Assembly (NCBI GenBank): GCA_025175895.1
Contig: JAKLTH010000227.1
Span: 1,281,501 to 1,345,500, forward strand
DNA length: 64,000 nt
Direction: 5' to 3'
Origin: Wurfbainia villosa
Taxonomy: Eukaryota; Streptophyta; Magnoliopsida; Zingiberales; Zingiberaceae
Positions within the stretch are counted from its first letter, which is position 1, and each line of letters opens with the position of its first letter. A program made the translations under genes and the position numbers. The notes under the pieces were generated by a model. That model was not told the DNA's origin. It saw nothing but the letters and a program-made list of their open reading frames with translations, and ran no database searches. Positions 12,542 through 23,236 of the stretch are shown here, in pieces.

Positions 12542-13175
12542 GGCTACGTTTGGTTCGGGGTAATCAGGCTTGTAATGTAATAAAGATTACATTACAAGAT
12601 GATTTACTTTGTTTGGTAATATTTCAAAGATGTAATGTAATGTAATCGCATTACAAAATAAGAGTCAAGATCCGTAATCTCGATTACGAAGAAAAAGCTA
12701 TGTAATCCGATTACATTACGGACTCAATATTTATCATGACAAATATATCTTTTTTTTATTTTTCTCATTGCTTCCCGATGCTCGTCGACGACGACAACGA
12801 TCGCCGCCGACGATCGGCGACGTCGCCGACGACGACGATTAGCGATCAAGAATCGGCCGTGATCGGCGACCGGCCGACGATCGATCGACGACTGACGATC
12901 TGCGACCGACGACCGACCGGTGGCAGCCGACGATCGACAACAGGGCGACGATCGGCCGGTGCCCACTGACGATCGACGACAACCTTATAAGGGTATTTTT
13001 GTCATTTTATAATAATATGAATTACATTCCTTATAACAAATATGGACACCAAACAAACGAATGTAATCACTTTTGTAATCAAAGATTACATACCAATCGC
13101 TAACCAAACACAGTAATATAATACACATTACATTACATTACAAGATTGATTACATTACCCCGTATCAAACTTAGC
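12542..13175 (+). mobile_element. MITE with GC-rich core (copy 1)
   Basis: The ends are imperfect terminal inverted repeats: the left end reads GGCTACGTTTGGTTCGGGG and the right end, reverse-complemented, reads GCTAAGTTTGATACGGGG. Subterminal regions on both sides are full of short direct and inverted copies of TGTAATGTAATC / GATTACATTAC. The core (about 12778-12985) is GC-rich and built of variations on CGACGATCGGC. No transposase is encoded. The ends resemble those of Tourist/Harbinger- or hAT-derived MITEs; the superfamily is not settled because no clean target-site duplication is visible. A second copy lies at 24771-25220. Confidence 0.75.
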
Positions 13176-13781
13176 TTTCTTGTTATTCCCTCGTTCACAC
13201 TTTTCTCTAACCCTATACTTAAAATAAAATTTATGTGATATATTTATTTGCTAATTTCAAAACAACTACATGGTACAAATTTTATTTAAAAAAAAATTCT
13301 AATTTCGAATGCAATCTAATCTTGCATTCATCTCAGATATTTTTCACCGTCAATCTCATAATTAAATGAAAAAAATAAATTATAAAAAATATTTTTATCC
13401 AATTAAAAATTAATATGATAAAAAATTAGACAACCTAACAAATTTTATAGTTTTGAAAAAATTAATTCTTATTTTTTAAAATAATTTTATGCAGCGTCAC
13501 TGGGATAGTAATTTGTCCATCTACTTTCGACACGTTTATATATATATGTATTATAAATTTGAAGATCAATTTTTTGAAATGCAAACATTGTTTTTTGCGG
13601 TGCCTCAGTTCGCTTTGCTTTCGTGAAACGTTAAGAAGATTCTCAGGTAAAGTGTTTGTCTAAAGAATAATTTTCTTTTCTTCAAAAATTATTCATGTTT
13701 TTCATGGTACGACCTTTTAGATTGTATTGTCCTCCATCAATATTCTCGTCCCAAAAATATTATCTCGTTTTCTCAATTTTT

Positions 13782-14184
13782 TTGTTTTTTCGGTAATTTA
13801 TTAAACACGCGGCTGAAGTTTGAAATTGCTCAACAAAACATCTCATACTTTTATATTTATAAATTAACATACTTAATTTTCATTTTATCTCTTCCGTCAA
13901 AATGCACTGATAAAGACAATAAAATTTTCGAATATATAAAATTCAAATCTCAATACCACAACAGATTGACAGATCCAAAGACCACCACCGCGATTTGGAT
14001 TTGAATTCCCAACATCAGCTACACACGTGATTAGTAATTTGACTACAAAGAAGATGCATCTGTCTTTTGGAGAGGTAAAATGAGAATTAAATGCGTTATT
14101 TGGTAAATATGAAAGTATGAGGTACTTTTTGGATAATTTCAAACTTCAGCTGCGCTATTTGATAAATTACTGTTCTTTTTTTTT
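13782..14184. mobile_element. Foldback MITE with inverted repeats of about 115 bp
   Basis: The left arm (about 13782-13896), with GGCTGAAGTTTGAAATT, CTCATACTTT and TTTTCATTTTATCTCTTCC, is the imperfect reverse complement of the right arm (about 14068-14184), with GGAGAGGTAAAATGAGAATT, AAAGTATGAG and AATTTCAAACTTCAGC. The arms enclose about 170 bases. An open frame on the minus strand (13897-14142) lies inside it and is not a gene. The length and long arms fit a non-autonomous MITE. Confidence 0.7.
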
Positions 14185-16187
14185 TATTTACATAATCTAA
14201 AACGTCATGCGCAGCTCCATGTTCTTGTAAATTTAAATAATTATTAATTAATCTGAAATTGCTTATCCAACTTCATCTTCTTGTAAACTTAAACATTACA
14301 TTAATATTTTATGTATCATTTTTTTTTTAATTTAGATGTAATTTTGAGCATGTTAAATTTAACATCAGTACCTTTTATAATAGTTTTGCACACATAAGAA
14401 TTGAGAATATATATATAATTATCAATTCTTTTCGCTGTTTGAATACTTTATATATATATATATATATAATATTAAAATCACTTTTGAATTTAAAAGCTGT
14501 TTTATATAGATCAAGGCTATCCAAAAAAAAAAAACACTAACAATGATCCTAAAATATTAACAATGTTGTTATTGCAAACTAAGAAAATAAAGTAGAATTC
14601 ACAAGCAGTTGCCAGCAGATATAACGAAATCCATCGCATCGGTGCGGTTTGATCTCCAACACAATCACAAACTGTAATTTGTGGTATTAATTAGATGTGT
14701 CTCATGCTCAATCGTATCGCATTGGAGAAATTTTCGTGGAACTCTCTCTCTCTCTCTCGTGAATTGGAACAGAAAAGAAGAGAAGAGGATGAATGGTCCA
14801 GAATTCAATTACGTAGTGGTAGTGGACTGGGTCGCTCTGAATGGGGATCGGGCAAAGTCAAAATAAACGGAGTGGGAACGTGCAGCGAAGGTAGACCACT
14901 ATCCAAATGAGGGAGCTCAATCCGTCACGGGCATTGCACCCCCGTCCAATTTTTATGCATGAAACACGCCGCATGGCGTCGTGATCTAAAACCTAACAAC
15001 TAACATTGCAACAATTTTTTAACTTTCCCCGTCGGTCCAAATTTGTTTCTATTATAGTCGCTATCGTCGCCGGACTGACGCGATCGGCCGCTCAAGTCGA
15101 CGGTCCGACCAAGCCGTGGCGACGCCGTTCGATCGGAATCCGGCGGGAAGGACCGTCGAGCCGAAGCGATCCTTCCCCGTCCGGATTCGACCGCGATTCG
15201 GCCGAATCCGGCGGTAAGTCCCGCTGATTGCTGCCGGCGACGGCGTCGATCGCCAGCCCAGAGGTGGTCGGATGGCGCGCGACGATCCGATGTGATAAGC
15301 TCAACGTGTCGCAGACGGTTCGGGCGCACAGCAAATTATTTTCCTATATATATATATATATATATGAGAATTTTAACTGGGCGTTCAAAATGGACGACTG
15401 AGAAAATTTTAACGCGCCGAATTTGCGTGGCCAACTCCACTTTGGTTCTTCGGATCAAAGTTAGACATGATGTACACTCCATTCCATTCGCAGACCCATT
15501 AAATAAATTTGAAATCCAATAATCTATTAAACTTTAAGATAATAATCAAAATAGTACGGAGATTCCTATAACATGAAAACTCTAATATTAATTCTTCTTC
15601 TATATATATTTACTGTTTTATTTATTTCCTAGTAGATATTGAGGAAGTCATATTTAAACTCCCAAAAAAAAATTAAAAAATTTAAAAAATTAGGATCCAA
15701 CGGCTTCCCACAATTTCAAGTTTGGGGTTAAAATAATTTGCCACTGAATTTAAATTAGAATGGTAACGAAATTTATGGATAAAATAAGAATCGATTTCGA
15801 AAAAGATCTAAATTTTTTTTTTAGATTTAGATGACTTTTAAATGTCTTGTCATCTACTTATTTCTCAATTTACAGATTTTAATTTTTTACTGATTAGATA
15901 CGAAGGGATGAGAAATATAAAACGTTATGATTTTGGTAATTTTGAAATTCAAAGTGAGATTTTTTTATATAATTTATCATTGGCCATCGTGTTAGAGTCA
16001 ACACTACTATGCAGCCATCATTGATTCGGACAATATTAATATTTACAGACTGAATAAAAGTCTTTGAAAAAAAAAATAATTTATCATAATTTTGGTGTTC
16101 TGTAATTTATAGTGCACGAGAAATTATTTAAATAAGGCACATGCTTAAATTTAATAAAAGGTCCAATTGCAAAGTCAAACCCACACT
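14185..16187. other. Intergenic DNA with a GC-rich island
   Basis: AT-rich non-coding DNA except for a GC-rich island at about 15057-15330 rich in GATCGG, CCGGCG and CGATCC. The island gives overlapping open frames on both strands with Arg/Ser-rich low-complexity translations, which argues against a gene. It may be the core of another decayed transposon. TA microsatellites flank it. Confidence 0.45.
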
Positions 16188-16358
16188 ATGCGGGTTTCTT
16201 TTATATATTTTAGTAGCTTCTCTTCCATTTCCCTCCTCAAACTGTTCGCTGCAATAATTTCTCCTCCTTTTCTTGTTCGAGGTCAAAATCTGTCTGCAAT
16301 GGCAGCTGCCACCGAAGGAGACTCCAACTCATCCTCTCTTGCCCGCTCCTATATCTGA
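16188..16358 (+). CDS. Possible upstream ORF in the leader of the WAV3-like gene
   Basis: A 56-residue frame opens at the ATG at 16188, with an internal ATG at 16299 that would give a 19-residue peptide beginning MAAATEG. It ends about 260 bases before the main start, in the stretch expected to be promoter or 5' leader. If transcribed it could lower translation of the ligase. No homology is recognised; it may be a chance frame. Confidence 0.2.
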   Translation: MRVSFIYFSSFSSISLLKLFAAIISPPFLVRGQNLSAMAAATEGDSNSSSLARSYI

Positions 16359-16616
16359 CCCGGCCCACACAGCCGCCCCGCCGCCGACGCCGCCGCCTCT
16401 ACCCCATTGCTTCCGCCCCTCCCCCACCAACCCTAGTTTAAGAGTATAGACCCCCCTGCTCCGCGAAAAAAAATCGACGAATACGAAGAGTATTAGAATC
16501 TTCTTCTTAGATCGGATCCTGTTCTGGGAGGTACAAAAGGTGGGATTTTATTCTTCCGTGTGCTGGATCTGAAAGGAATTGCCGAGGAGAGGGAGGAAGA
16601 GGAGAAGGGGGGCAGG

Positions 16617-19600
16617 ATGGGCAGCGCGTGGAGGAACGCAAAGAGGGCGCTGGGTTTGAACCTCTGCGTTCACGTCCCCGGGCCAATGGGCGACGAGGAG
16701 GACGACATGGTTCGCCGCGGTGTGTCCGCCGAGGGGATGAGGGCCTCCGACGCCGCCGCGACTGCGTCGTCTTCGCCGCGGTGGTCGATGCACAGGTCGC
16801 AGATCATATCGCGGACGCCGTCGACGCCTACACCATCATCCGATGGCCTTCCGATGTCTAAATCCGGAAGCAGATCGTCCAAGGTACGATTTCTCTACAT
16901 CTTTCTTTATTTCTCTACTGTAGATTTTTTTTTTTTTTTTGGTTCTTTCTGCGAGGACAAAATTGATCTGTTTTCCCCCCTAATTTTATTGTGGAAGGTC
17001 CATTTGTCTGTTGTCCATTCCAATGCCAATTCATATTTTGCCCTTTACCATTTCATATAGGAATTTGCTCGTCACCTTTCTTTTTATTTTTAAATTCTTT
17101 ACAAGGTACTTTCAAACATTGACTATGAAGGTGGAGTTCTCTTTTGGCGTTTGCTTTTATCGATCTCTCTCTCTCTCTCTTTTTTTTTTTTTTCCCCTTT
17201 GAGGACCAATTTAGTTTGCCCAATCAAAAAGGAGAACCCTACCATATCTTTTTCTTTTATTAATGTGCTGGTGCTTTCACAAGCCTCGAAAGGGCGGCTC
17301 ATGTGAAGACTTGTCTTTTGTTTTTGGTTGCTTCCTGTGCCTTCTCTTGTTGACCATTCTGATACTTGTAGTGAGGGTAAACTTCGACTATTTAATTCTC
17401 CCCCTCATTTGTCCAAATTCTTCTTATAATTTTTGCATATATTTACTCAAAGAATGAAACCATGTTGCTTAAGTAACTAATATATCTAAGTTTATTTCTT
17501 CTGAAGGGAAATACAATTTTGTGAGTTTTGCTTGAGATGTTCACAGAGTCAACCTTTAGAAGCTGACTATGCCATCTACTTAAAGGAAACTGTAGCAGGA
17601 TATTTTGTTTCCCTTTTTGTGTGGCTAAGATAAAAAAGAGTCTTATCTAAAAACTATGATTAGCTTTAAAAAATTAGGAATGCCTTAATTCTGTCCAATA
17701 TAACTCGATCCAACTAGATTTGTTTTTATTGAACTGAAGATTGACGTTGACTATAATTCTTTTGAAACCTCTAATTCTTACAAAAAAAAAAAAAACGAAT
17801 CAACCTGACTCAAGCTCAAGAACTTCTAGGAATCTGAAATTCAACTCATTCCAAGTTGAATCTGACATATTCGAGTAACTTTTGAATTCTTTACGGAATA
17901 CCAAACCAACCTGGTTGGAACTCAAGAAAACCTATGAAATCTGAAATTCAATTTGACCCAACCTGAATCTGACATGTTTGAGTTTTCATCAAAATATTAG
18001 GCCAATATTTGGACTTACTTTACTTGACCTGCCACGTGACCAAATTCGGGTGACTACTATGATTTTGAAGGCACAATATGCTAAGCTGGAGGATGCATCT
18101 TTTGAATGACTAACGTTATGCTCTATTAGTTTTTAATTAGTAATTATGTAGTCAGTTATACCCCTACTTAGAAGTGAAACTATAATTCGAAGTTTGACAA
18201 TTATCACTCTGTTTTGTCTACTATTTCAGATAGTTGCATGGATCTGATCTTATCATCTTACAACTCCATTAAGCTTTATATAAGATTCTATCATTGTTAA
18301 TGTTTATTTCAATTAAATCTTTTATTTATTATTATAGACTAAAAGTTTATTTGGTCACTCTCCTCCATTCACCTTCTAAATCAATTCAAAAATTCCAATT
18401 ATAGAGCTATATATCAAATGTGTGCATAGAATCCATTCACCTGCTAAATCAATTCAAATCTTCCAATTCTAGAGACATATAATCAAATCACGTTTTGTAG
18501 GCTCAAATCTTTTGATTATATGTCTCTATTAATCAATTCAAATCTTTCAAAATTTGAGCCTGGTTCGGTTTTCGAAAAATAAAATCACGTTATGGAACAT
18601 TGGAACACCAGTGAGTGATTGGTGACTAAATTTAAACCAAAAAATATATATCTATTAAAATCTAGTAGATAGTTTGGGTAACATCCATGTAATTAAATTA
18701 CATACTACTTTTCTTGAAGACATGCAGCTACCTGAATCTGCTCTATCTTAAACGAAAACCATTTGGAAAATAAATTTATTATATTGCAAGTTAATAAAAT
18801 AAGATAAGGCAAACATAGCCTTTTTTCTGAATAAAAAAAGTACAAACAGTCTCACCATTGAATTAGCTCCGTTTTGAGTCTACACATTCAAATCATTCAC
18901 AATTGGAACTTCACAGATTCAACCGATACCAATTGAATTTATTGGCTCTTAATACTCCTTTCCAGTTGTTTGACAATGGAACATTGTTGCTATTTTTAAA
19001 ATGTAATTTCCATTTAATTTTGTTGCAGAATGCTTGTCTTTCAGTTTGTTTATTACTAGGCTAGTTCCTGTAGTTCGTCACCAATCATTTTTTTGACAAT
19101 GCCACGTTTTGTCTTCAGAGAACATGTGCTATTTGTCTTGGATCCATGAAAACTGGGAATGGTCATGCACTCTTCACAGCCGAGTGCTCCCACATGTTTC
19201 ACTTTCATTGCATTAGCTTGAACGTCAACCATGGAAACCTTGTATGTCCTCTTTGCAAAGCCACTTGGAAGGAAATTCCATTTCAAGGTCCACTATCTTC
19301 TGAACACCCTCATGGAAGAACCAGAGTAAACCCAGTCAACTGGCCTCAAGATAATCATATGACCATCTTGCGGCAGTTTCCTCGTATAGATTCTACAAAT
19401 AGGCAGCGCCATCGGTTCCCTTCCTACTTTCGTGGTTCTGAACCGGCCGTCTTTAATGATGATGAGCCTCTACATTTGCAATCTGAAGCAACTAAAGATT
19501 CCCGCCAAGGTTACCTTAACACAGTAGAAATAAAGACATATCCCGAGTTTTCTACTATTCCACAGTCAGCTTCTTTAGTGGATTTTTCTGTCCTGGTCCA

Positions 19601-21041
19601 TTTGAAGGCTCCTCGTTCAACCTCACGAGAGATTTCATATCATAATCTTGTATCAAGTTCTACAATGCCACAAAATTCTCGTGTTCCTGTTGACCTGGTC
19701 ACTGTGCTAGATGTCAGTGGAAGCATGGCAGGCACAAAGTTGGCGCTTCTCAAGCGTGCCATGAGTTTCTTGATCCAAAACCTTGGGCCATCTGACCGTC
19801 TCTCTGTTGTTGCCTTCTCATCAACTGCTCACAGACTCTTTCATTTGCGTCAAATGTCCCACTCTGGCCGGCAACAAGCTTTGCAAGCTGTCAATTCTCT
19901 GGTGGCCAGTGGTGGAACAAACATCGCAGATGGGCTTAGGAAGGGGGTCAAAGTGATCGAGGAACGGAAAGCAAAGAATCCAGTGTGCAGCATTATACTT
20001 CTTTCCGATGGCCAGGACACGTACACTTTTTCCTCAAATGCAGGAGCAACTCTTCAGAACAATTCTGATGGAGCTCATGAGCACTCACAATTGGACTACA
20101 ATTCACTTGTTCCATCCTCTATTCTTAATGGAACAGCAATACCAGTGCATACCTTTGGTTTTGGGAATGACCATGATTCTACCGCCATGCATGTCATTGC
20201 AGAAGCCTCTCGCGGGACCTTTTCTTTTATAGAATCAGAAATTGTAATTCAGGATGCTTTTGCTCAATGCATCGGTGGGATTCTGAGTGTGGTACTGCAA
20301 GAGATGCGCCTGGGGATCGAGTGCGTGCATCCTGGAGTTCATCTAGCTCCCATCAAATCAGGTAGCTATAGGAACCAGTTGTTTGACAATGCTCGTGCTG
20401 GATTTATCTATGTGGGCGACCTCTATGCTGATGAAGAGAGGGGCTTTCTAGTTTCTATAAATGTCCCATCTGCCGGAGAGGATAATGTATTGCTTAAGAT
20501 AACCTGTAGCTACAAAGACCCACTCTCAAAAGGCATTGTTCATTTGGAGGCTCAAGATGTGAGAGTTCAGAGACCCAAAGTCGTCCTATCTCAAACTCCC
20601 TCAATTGAGGTTGACCGCGAGAAGAATCGCATCCAGGCTGCAGAAGCAATGTCAAATGCCAGGGCTGCTGCTGAGCGAGGTGCCCTATCCACTGCAGTTT
20701 CAATACTTGAAGAACGTCGAAGAATACTATCTGAGTCACTGGCTGCAAAGTTGAAGGAACCACTGTGCATGTCACTGGATGCCGAATTGAGGGAGATGCA
20801 AGAGAGGATGGCAAGCCGGCAGAGATACGAGGCCTCGGGCCGTGCTTATGTGCTCTCGGGGTTGAGCTCACATTCATGGCAAAGAGCAACTGCACGTGGT
20901 GACTCCACCAACAGTGCCAGTCTTGTCCATTCATATCAGACACCGTCAATGGTCGACATGTTACATCGTTCCCAAACAATGAGCCCTCCATCTCGGCGTC
21001 GTGTACCACCCATCAAGGCTACAAGGTCCTTCGCTTCTTAA
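16617..21041 (+). CDS. RING-H2/vWA E3 ubiquitin ligase, WAV3 family
   Basis: Two exons, 16617-16883 and 19119-21041, join in frame to 729 residues. Family members (WAV3, EDA40 and relatives) are E3 ubiquitin ligases linked to root gravitropism and auxin-dependent growth. The N-terminus MGSAWRNAKRALGLNLC is the family start. It is followed by a Pro/Ser linker and a C3H2C3 RING at about residues 92-135: C92xxC95, C112xH114, H117xxC120 and C132xxC135. A von Willebrand A domain follows (about 280-460) with the metal site DVSGS at 287-291, then GGTN and LSDGQD. The C-terminal part matches the family's helical tail. The start at 16617 is preferred over upstream in-frame near-cognates because it gives the conserved MGS start. 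The intron is 2,235 bp and intact, and no lesion is visible. Confidence 0.93.
18470..18528. repeat. Short perfect hairpin in the WAV3-like intron
   Basis: TAGAGACATATAATCAAA at 18470-18487 is repeated as its exact reverse complement at 18511-18528, separated by 23 bases. Related AATTCAAATC motifs flank it. It is probably the remnant of a small inverted-repeat element. Confidence 0.7.
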
Positions 21042-22259
21042 TAATGATGGCCAAGTACCATTTCCTGGAGGTAAAAAGAAACCAAAGAATTTTTACAGGA
21101 GCTGGTGCCGAATTCATTAGTAGATTAAGGTGGAAGGGTTTGAGGTGCATACGTGTTTTAGGGAAGGGAATATTAATTACTACTCTGGTGGTTGGATACA
21201 AGGGACAGTTGGATAAAGTACTAGATTAACTCCTTTTTTCTCTCTTCTTTCAGCATTGATTTGGGTAATGTACATAAACAAGGAGAAAGTCATCCATGAA
21301 GAGGATGATGGATAATATGATTGTGGCCGAAGTGAATTCGAGTATGGTTATATTTGTGGGGTTTCTTTTTTTATAATGTTTACTATGAAATATGCGATTG
21401 AGCTTCAAATTTTCTACTTGGATGATGGTTCATGTAATTATAGATTCTTAATTGACGAGGCGATTTTTTTTTTTTTTGTGGGACCTTATAGAAGTTCCTG
21501 AGATTGGTAATCAACATGGAAATTCCATGCGTTTCGTATCATTTGATGTCACATGCGGTTGAATTTATCTCGTCAAGCAAGCTTGAGCAAAATTTTTAAA
21601 AATTTGCCTAAATTATTCTTTAATATCAATCCACAAGGCGGCCATGTTTTAATAGGATTCATGATCTCCCTTCGTCCGCTCCCCTATTGGTGAATACTTT
21701 GTTTTCTCCAGTCATTTTCAACTTAAAACTGGTTTATTTTTGTCTTACATACAAAGATTTTCCTCAAACCACCTCAGCTCCTATAACCAACACGGCGATT
21801 AATTTCACTTCAACCTTCTCAGTCTTTGCGTAAAACTTTTGCTTAAACTTTATGCAAAATTTTCCTAAATCCTTCACTTAAACTTATACTCTAAATTTGA
21901 CTTTAAAAAATATAATATCGTAATGGTCCCTTTATAATTGCTCCACACTTTTAGAAAATAAGTAAAACAGAAATCTAAAAGTGCATAGGCAAAAAGATAT
22001 TCACATTGGAGATCTAACTTTAAAATTTTACGGTCCCACTTCCATATATTTACCAGATCCTAAGAGCCTAAATTTGACTTAAGATCTTTGCTAAGTTTGT
22101 CTTGAATGATTCTTAAAACCTTTATTTAATCCTATCTAGACGTCGCCTATAATTAAGAGTCACTGGAAGTTTGTCCTTGAAAATATTTCGCTTTGACTGC
22201 AATTCATAAATCTATTTTCACGTATTATTTTTTCGAAAAAAAATAAAAATAAAAAATGT

Positions 22260-22627
22260 CACAGTCATTTATATAAACACACGGGGAGTTCTTCATTAGC
22301 TGAACTGTTCTCCTCCCTCGACTTCACCAAAAGCACCGCATGCATGCATCGCCTTGGTCGATGCGGTGGCAAAATTAACATTTTGTAGGCATGCTCATAC
22401 GACACGTGTCCCTTCTTCTCCCCCTCGCGTCCTCCCGCTGCCGTCGCCACCTCGCCATTATTAATCTCCCAGTGTCCATTTGTTCCCTTACAAATTAAAA
22501 GGCCAGTTTGCCCATTTGCTGCTTCCAGTAGAAATCCATCGCGCATTGTGACCTGCTGTGCATTTGTCTGAATTTATAGTGCTCCCTCGCTGTCGCTCTA
22601 ATTTCAACCTGCAGTTATTGGTAGATC
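22260..22627 (+). promoter_or_regulatory. ABA/seed-type promoter of the AWPM-19-like copy A
   Basis: Upstream of the ATG at 22628 are a G-box/ABRE core CACGTG at 22403-22408, overlapping RY-type CATGCATGCA at about 22339-22349, and a TATA-like AATTTATAG near 22570. A second TATA-like TTTATATAAA lies at about 22268. ABRE plus RY motifs are typical of ABA- and seed-maturation-responsive plant promoters, which fits AWPM-19 proteins (ABA-inducible). Motif presence is seen; function is inferred. Confidence 0.5.
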
Positions 22628-23078
22628 ATGGGGCAGGCATGCAGCGGGAAGGAACGCAGCAGCTCCGCTGCAGTTCCTCAACTTCATCATGTACATTATA
22701 GTCATCGGATTCGGCAGTTGGAATCTCAGTTCCACTTCGCCGACGGTCAAACTCACCACCACTGCACCCAGGTCATGACCATTATAATTATCACTCTCCA
22801 CTTTCTGAATTAGTTAAGTAGACAGCGCCCAAGTGTCAATGGATTGTACACTGCCCTTGAATCAGGTGTGGCGGGCAACGGCGCGACCTTCTACTTCCGA
22901 CTCTTCGCCATCCTTGCCGGTGTAGTCAGTGCGGGCCTCTAAGCTGGCCGGAGCCAATCACATCGATCTGGCAGTCATCAGGAAACGTACGACAGACTCG
23001 CCACCGCTAGCTGCCGCCTCGTCGCTCATCGCGTGGACCCTCGCCGCCTTAGCTTCTTCTTTGCCGGAAAGAATATAA
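22628..23078 (+). pseudogene. AWPM-19-like membrane protein gene, copy A, frameshifted
   Basis: The AWPM-19 family comprises small four-helix plasma-membrane proteins induced by ABA; a rice member has been linked to ABA uptake. Recognisable pieces in order: FLNFIMYIIVIGFGSWNL (about 22671-22725), FADGQT, VAGNGATFYF and RLFAILAGVV (about 22866-22927), SKLAGANHI (about 22938-22964) and AAASSLIAW. They lie in different frames. The ATG at 22628 is followed by a four-G run that puts FLNF out of frame. A second shift lies near 22725-22735, and the three-G run at 22933-22935 puts TAA ahead of SKLAG. After SSLIAW the family's ACKEIHIGG region is not intact. A small intron between FADGQT and VAGNG is possible. 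Shifts at G runs could also be sequencing errors. AATAAA at 23153-23158 may be the old poly(A) signal. Confidence 0.72.
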
Positions 23079-23236
23079 TTGTGATATCGGAGCAGGCTGG
23101 CTTGCAAAGACATAGCTGTTTGCTTGCCGGCCCGCACTTGTATTTCTTTCCTAATAAAAGAAACCCGTACAGCTAGAGGCTACTAAAATACATACCAACA
23201 CAACTCATGTATGCTGTCATTATTTTTCTTTTATTA

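Larger units (their letters stand above)
21827..23236 (+). repeat. Tandem duplication unit A (about 1.4 kb)
   Basis: Direct repeat of 23237-24430. Matching starts at TGCGTAAAACTTT (21827 and 23237) and continues in the same order to CGCTCAT (about 23023 and 24423). Unit A carries the better-preserved AWPM-19-like gene copy with its promoter; the two units abut. Confidence 0.85.

Noticed and set aside
12724..12969. Overlapping Arg/Asp-rich open frames on both strands
   Set aside because: They come from the CGATCGG repeat core of the MITE; open frames on both strands of a simple repeat are not evidence of a gene.
15000..15334. Several open frames of 73-109 codons on both strands
   Set aside because: Low-complexity Arg/Ser translations from a GC-rich island, with no homology and no splice or start context.
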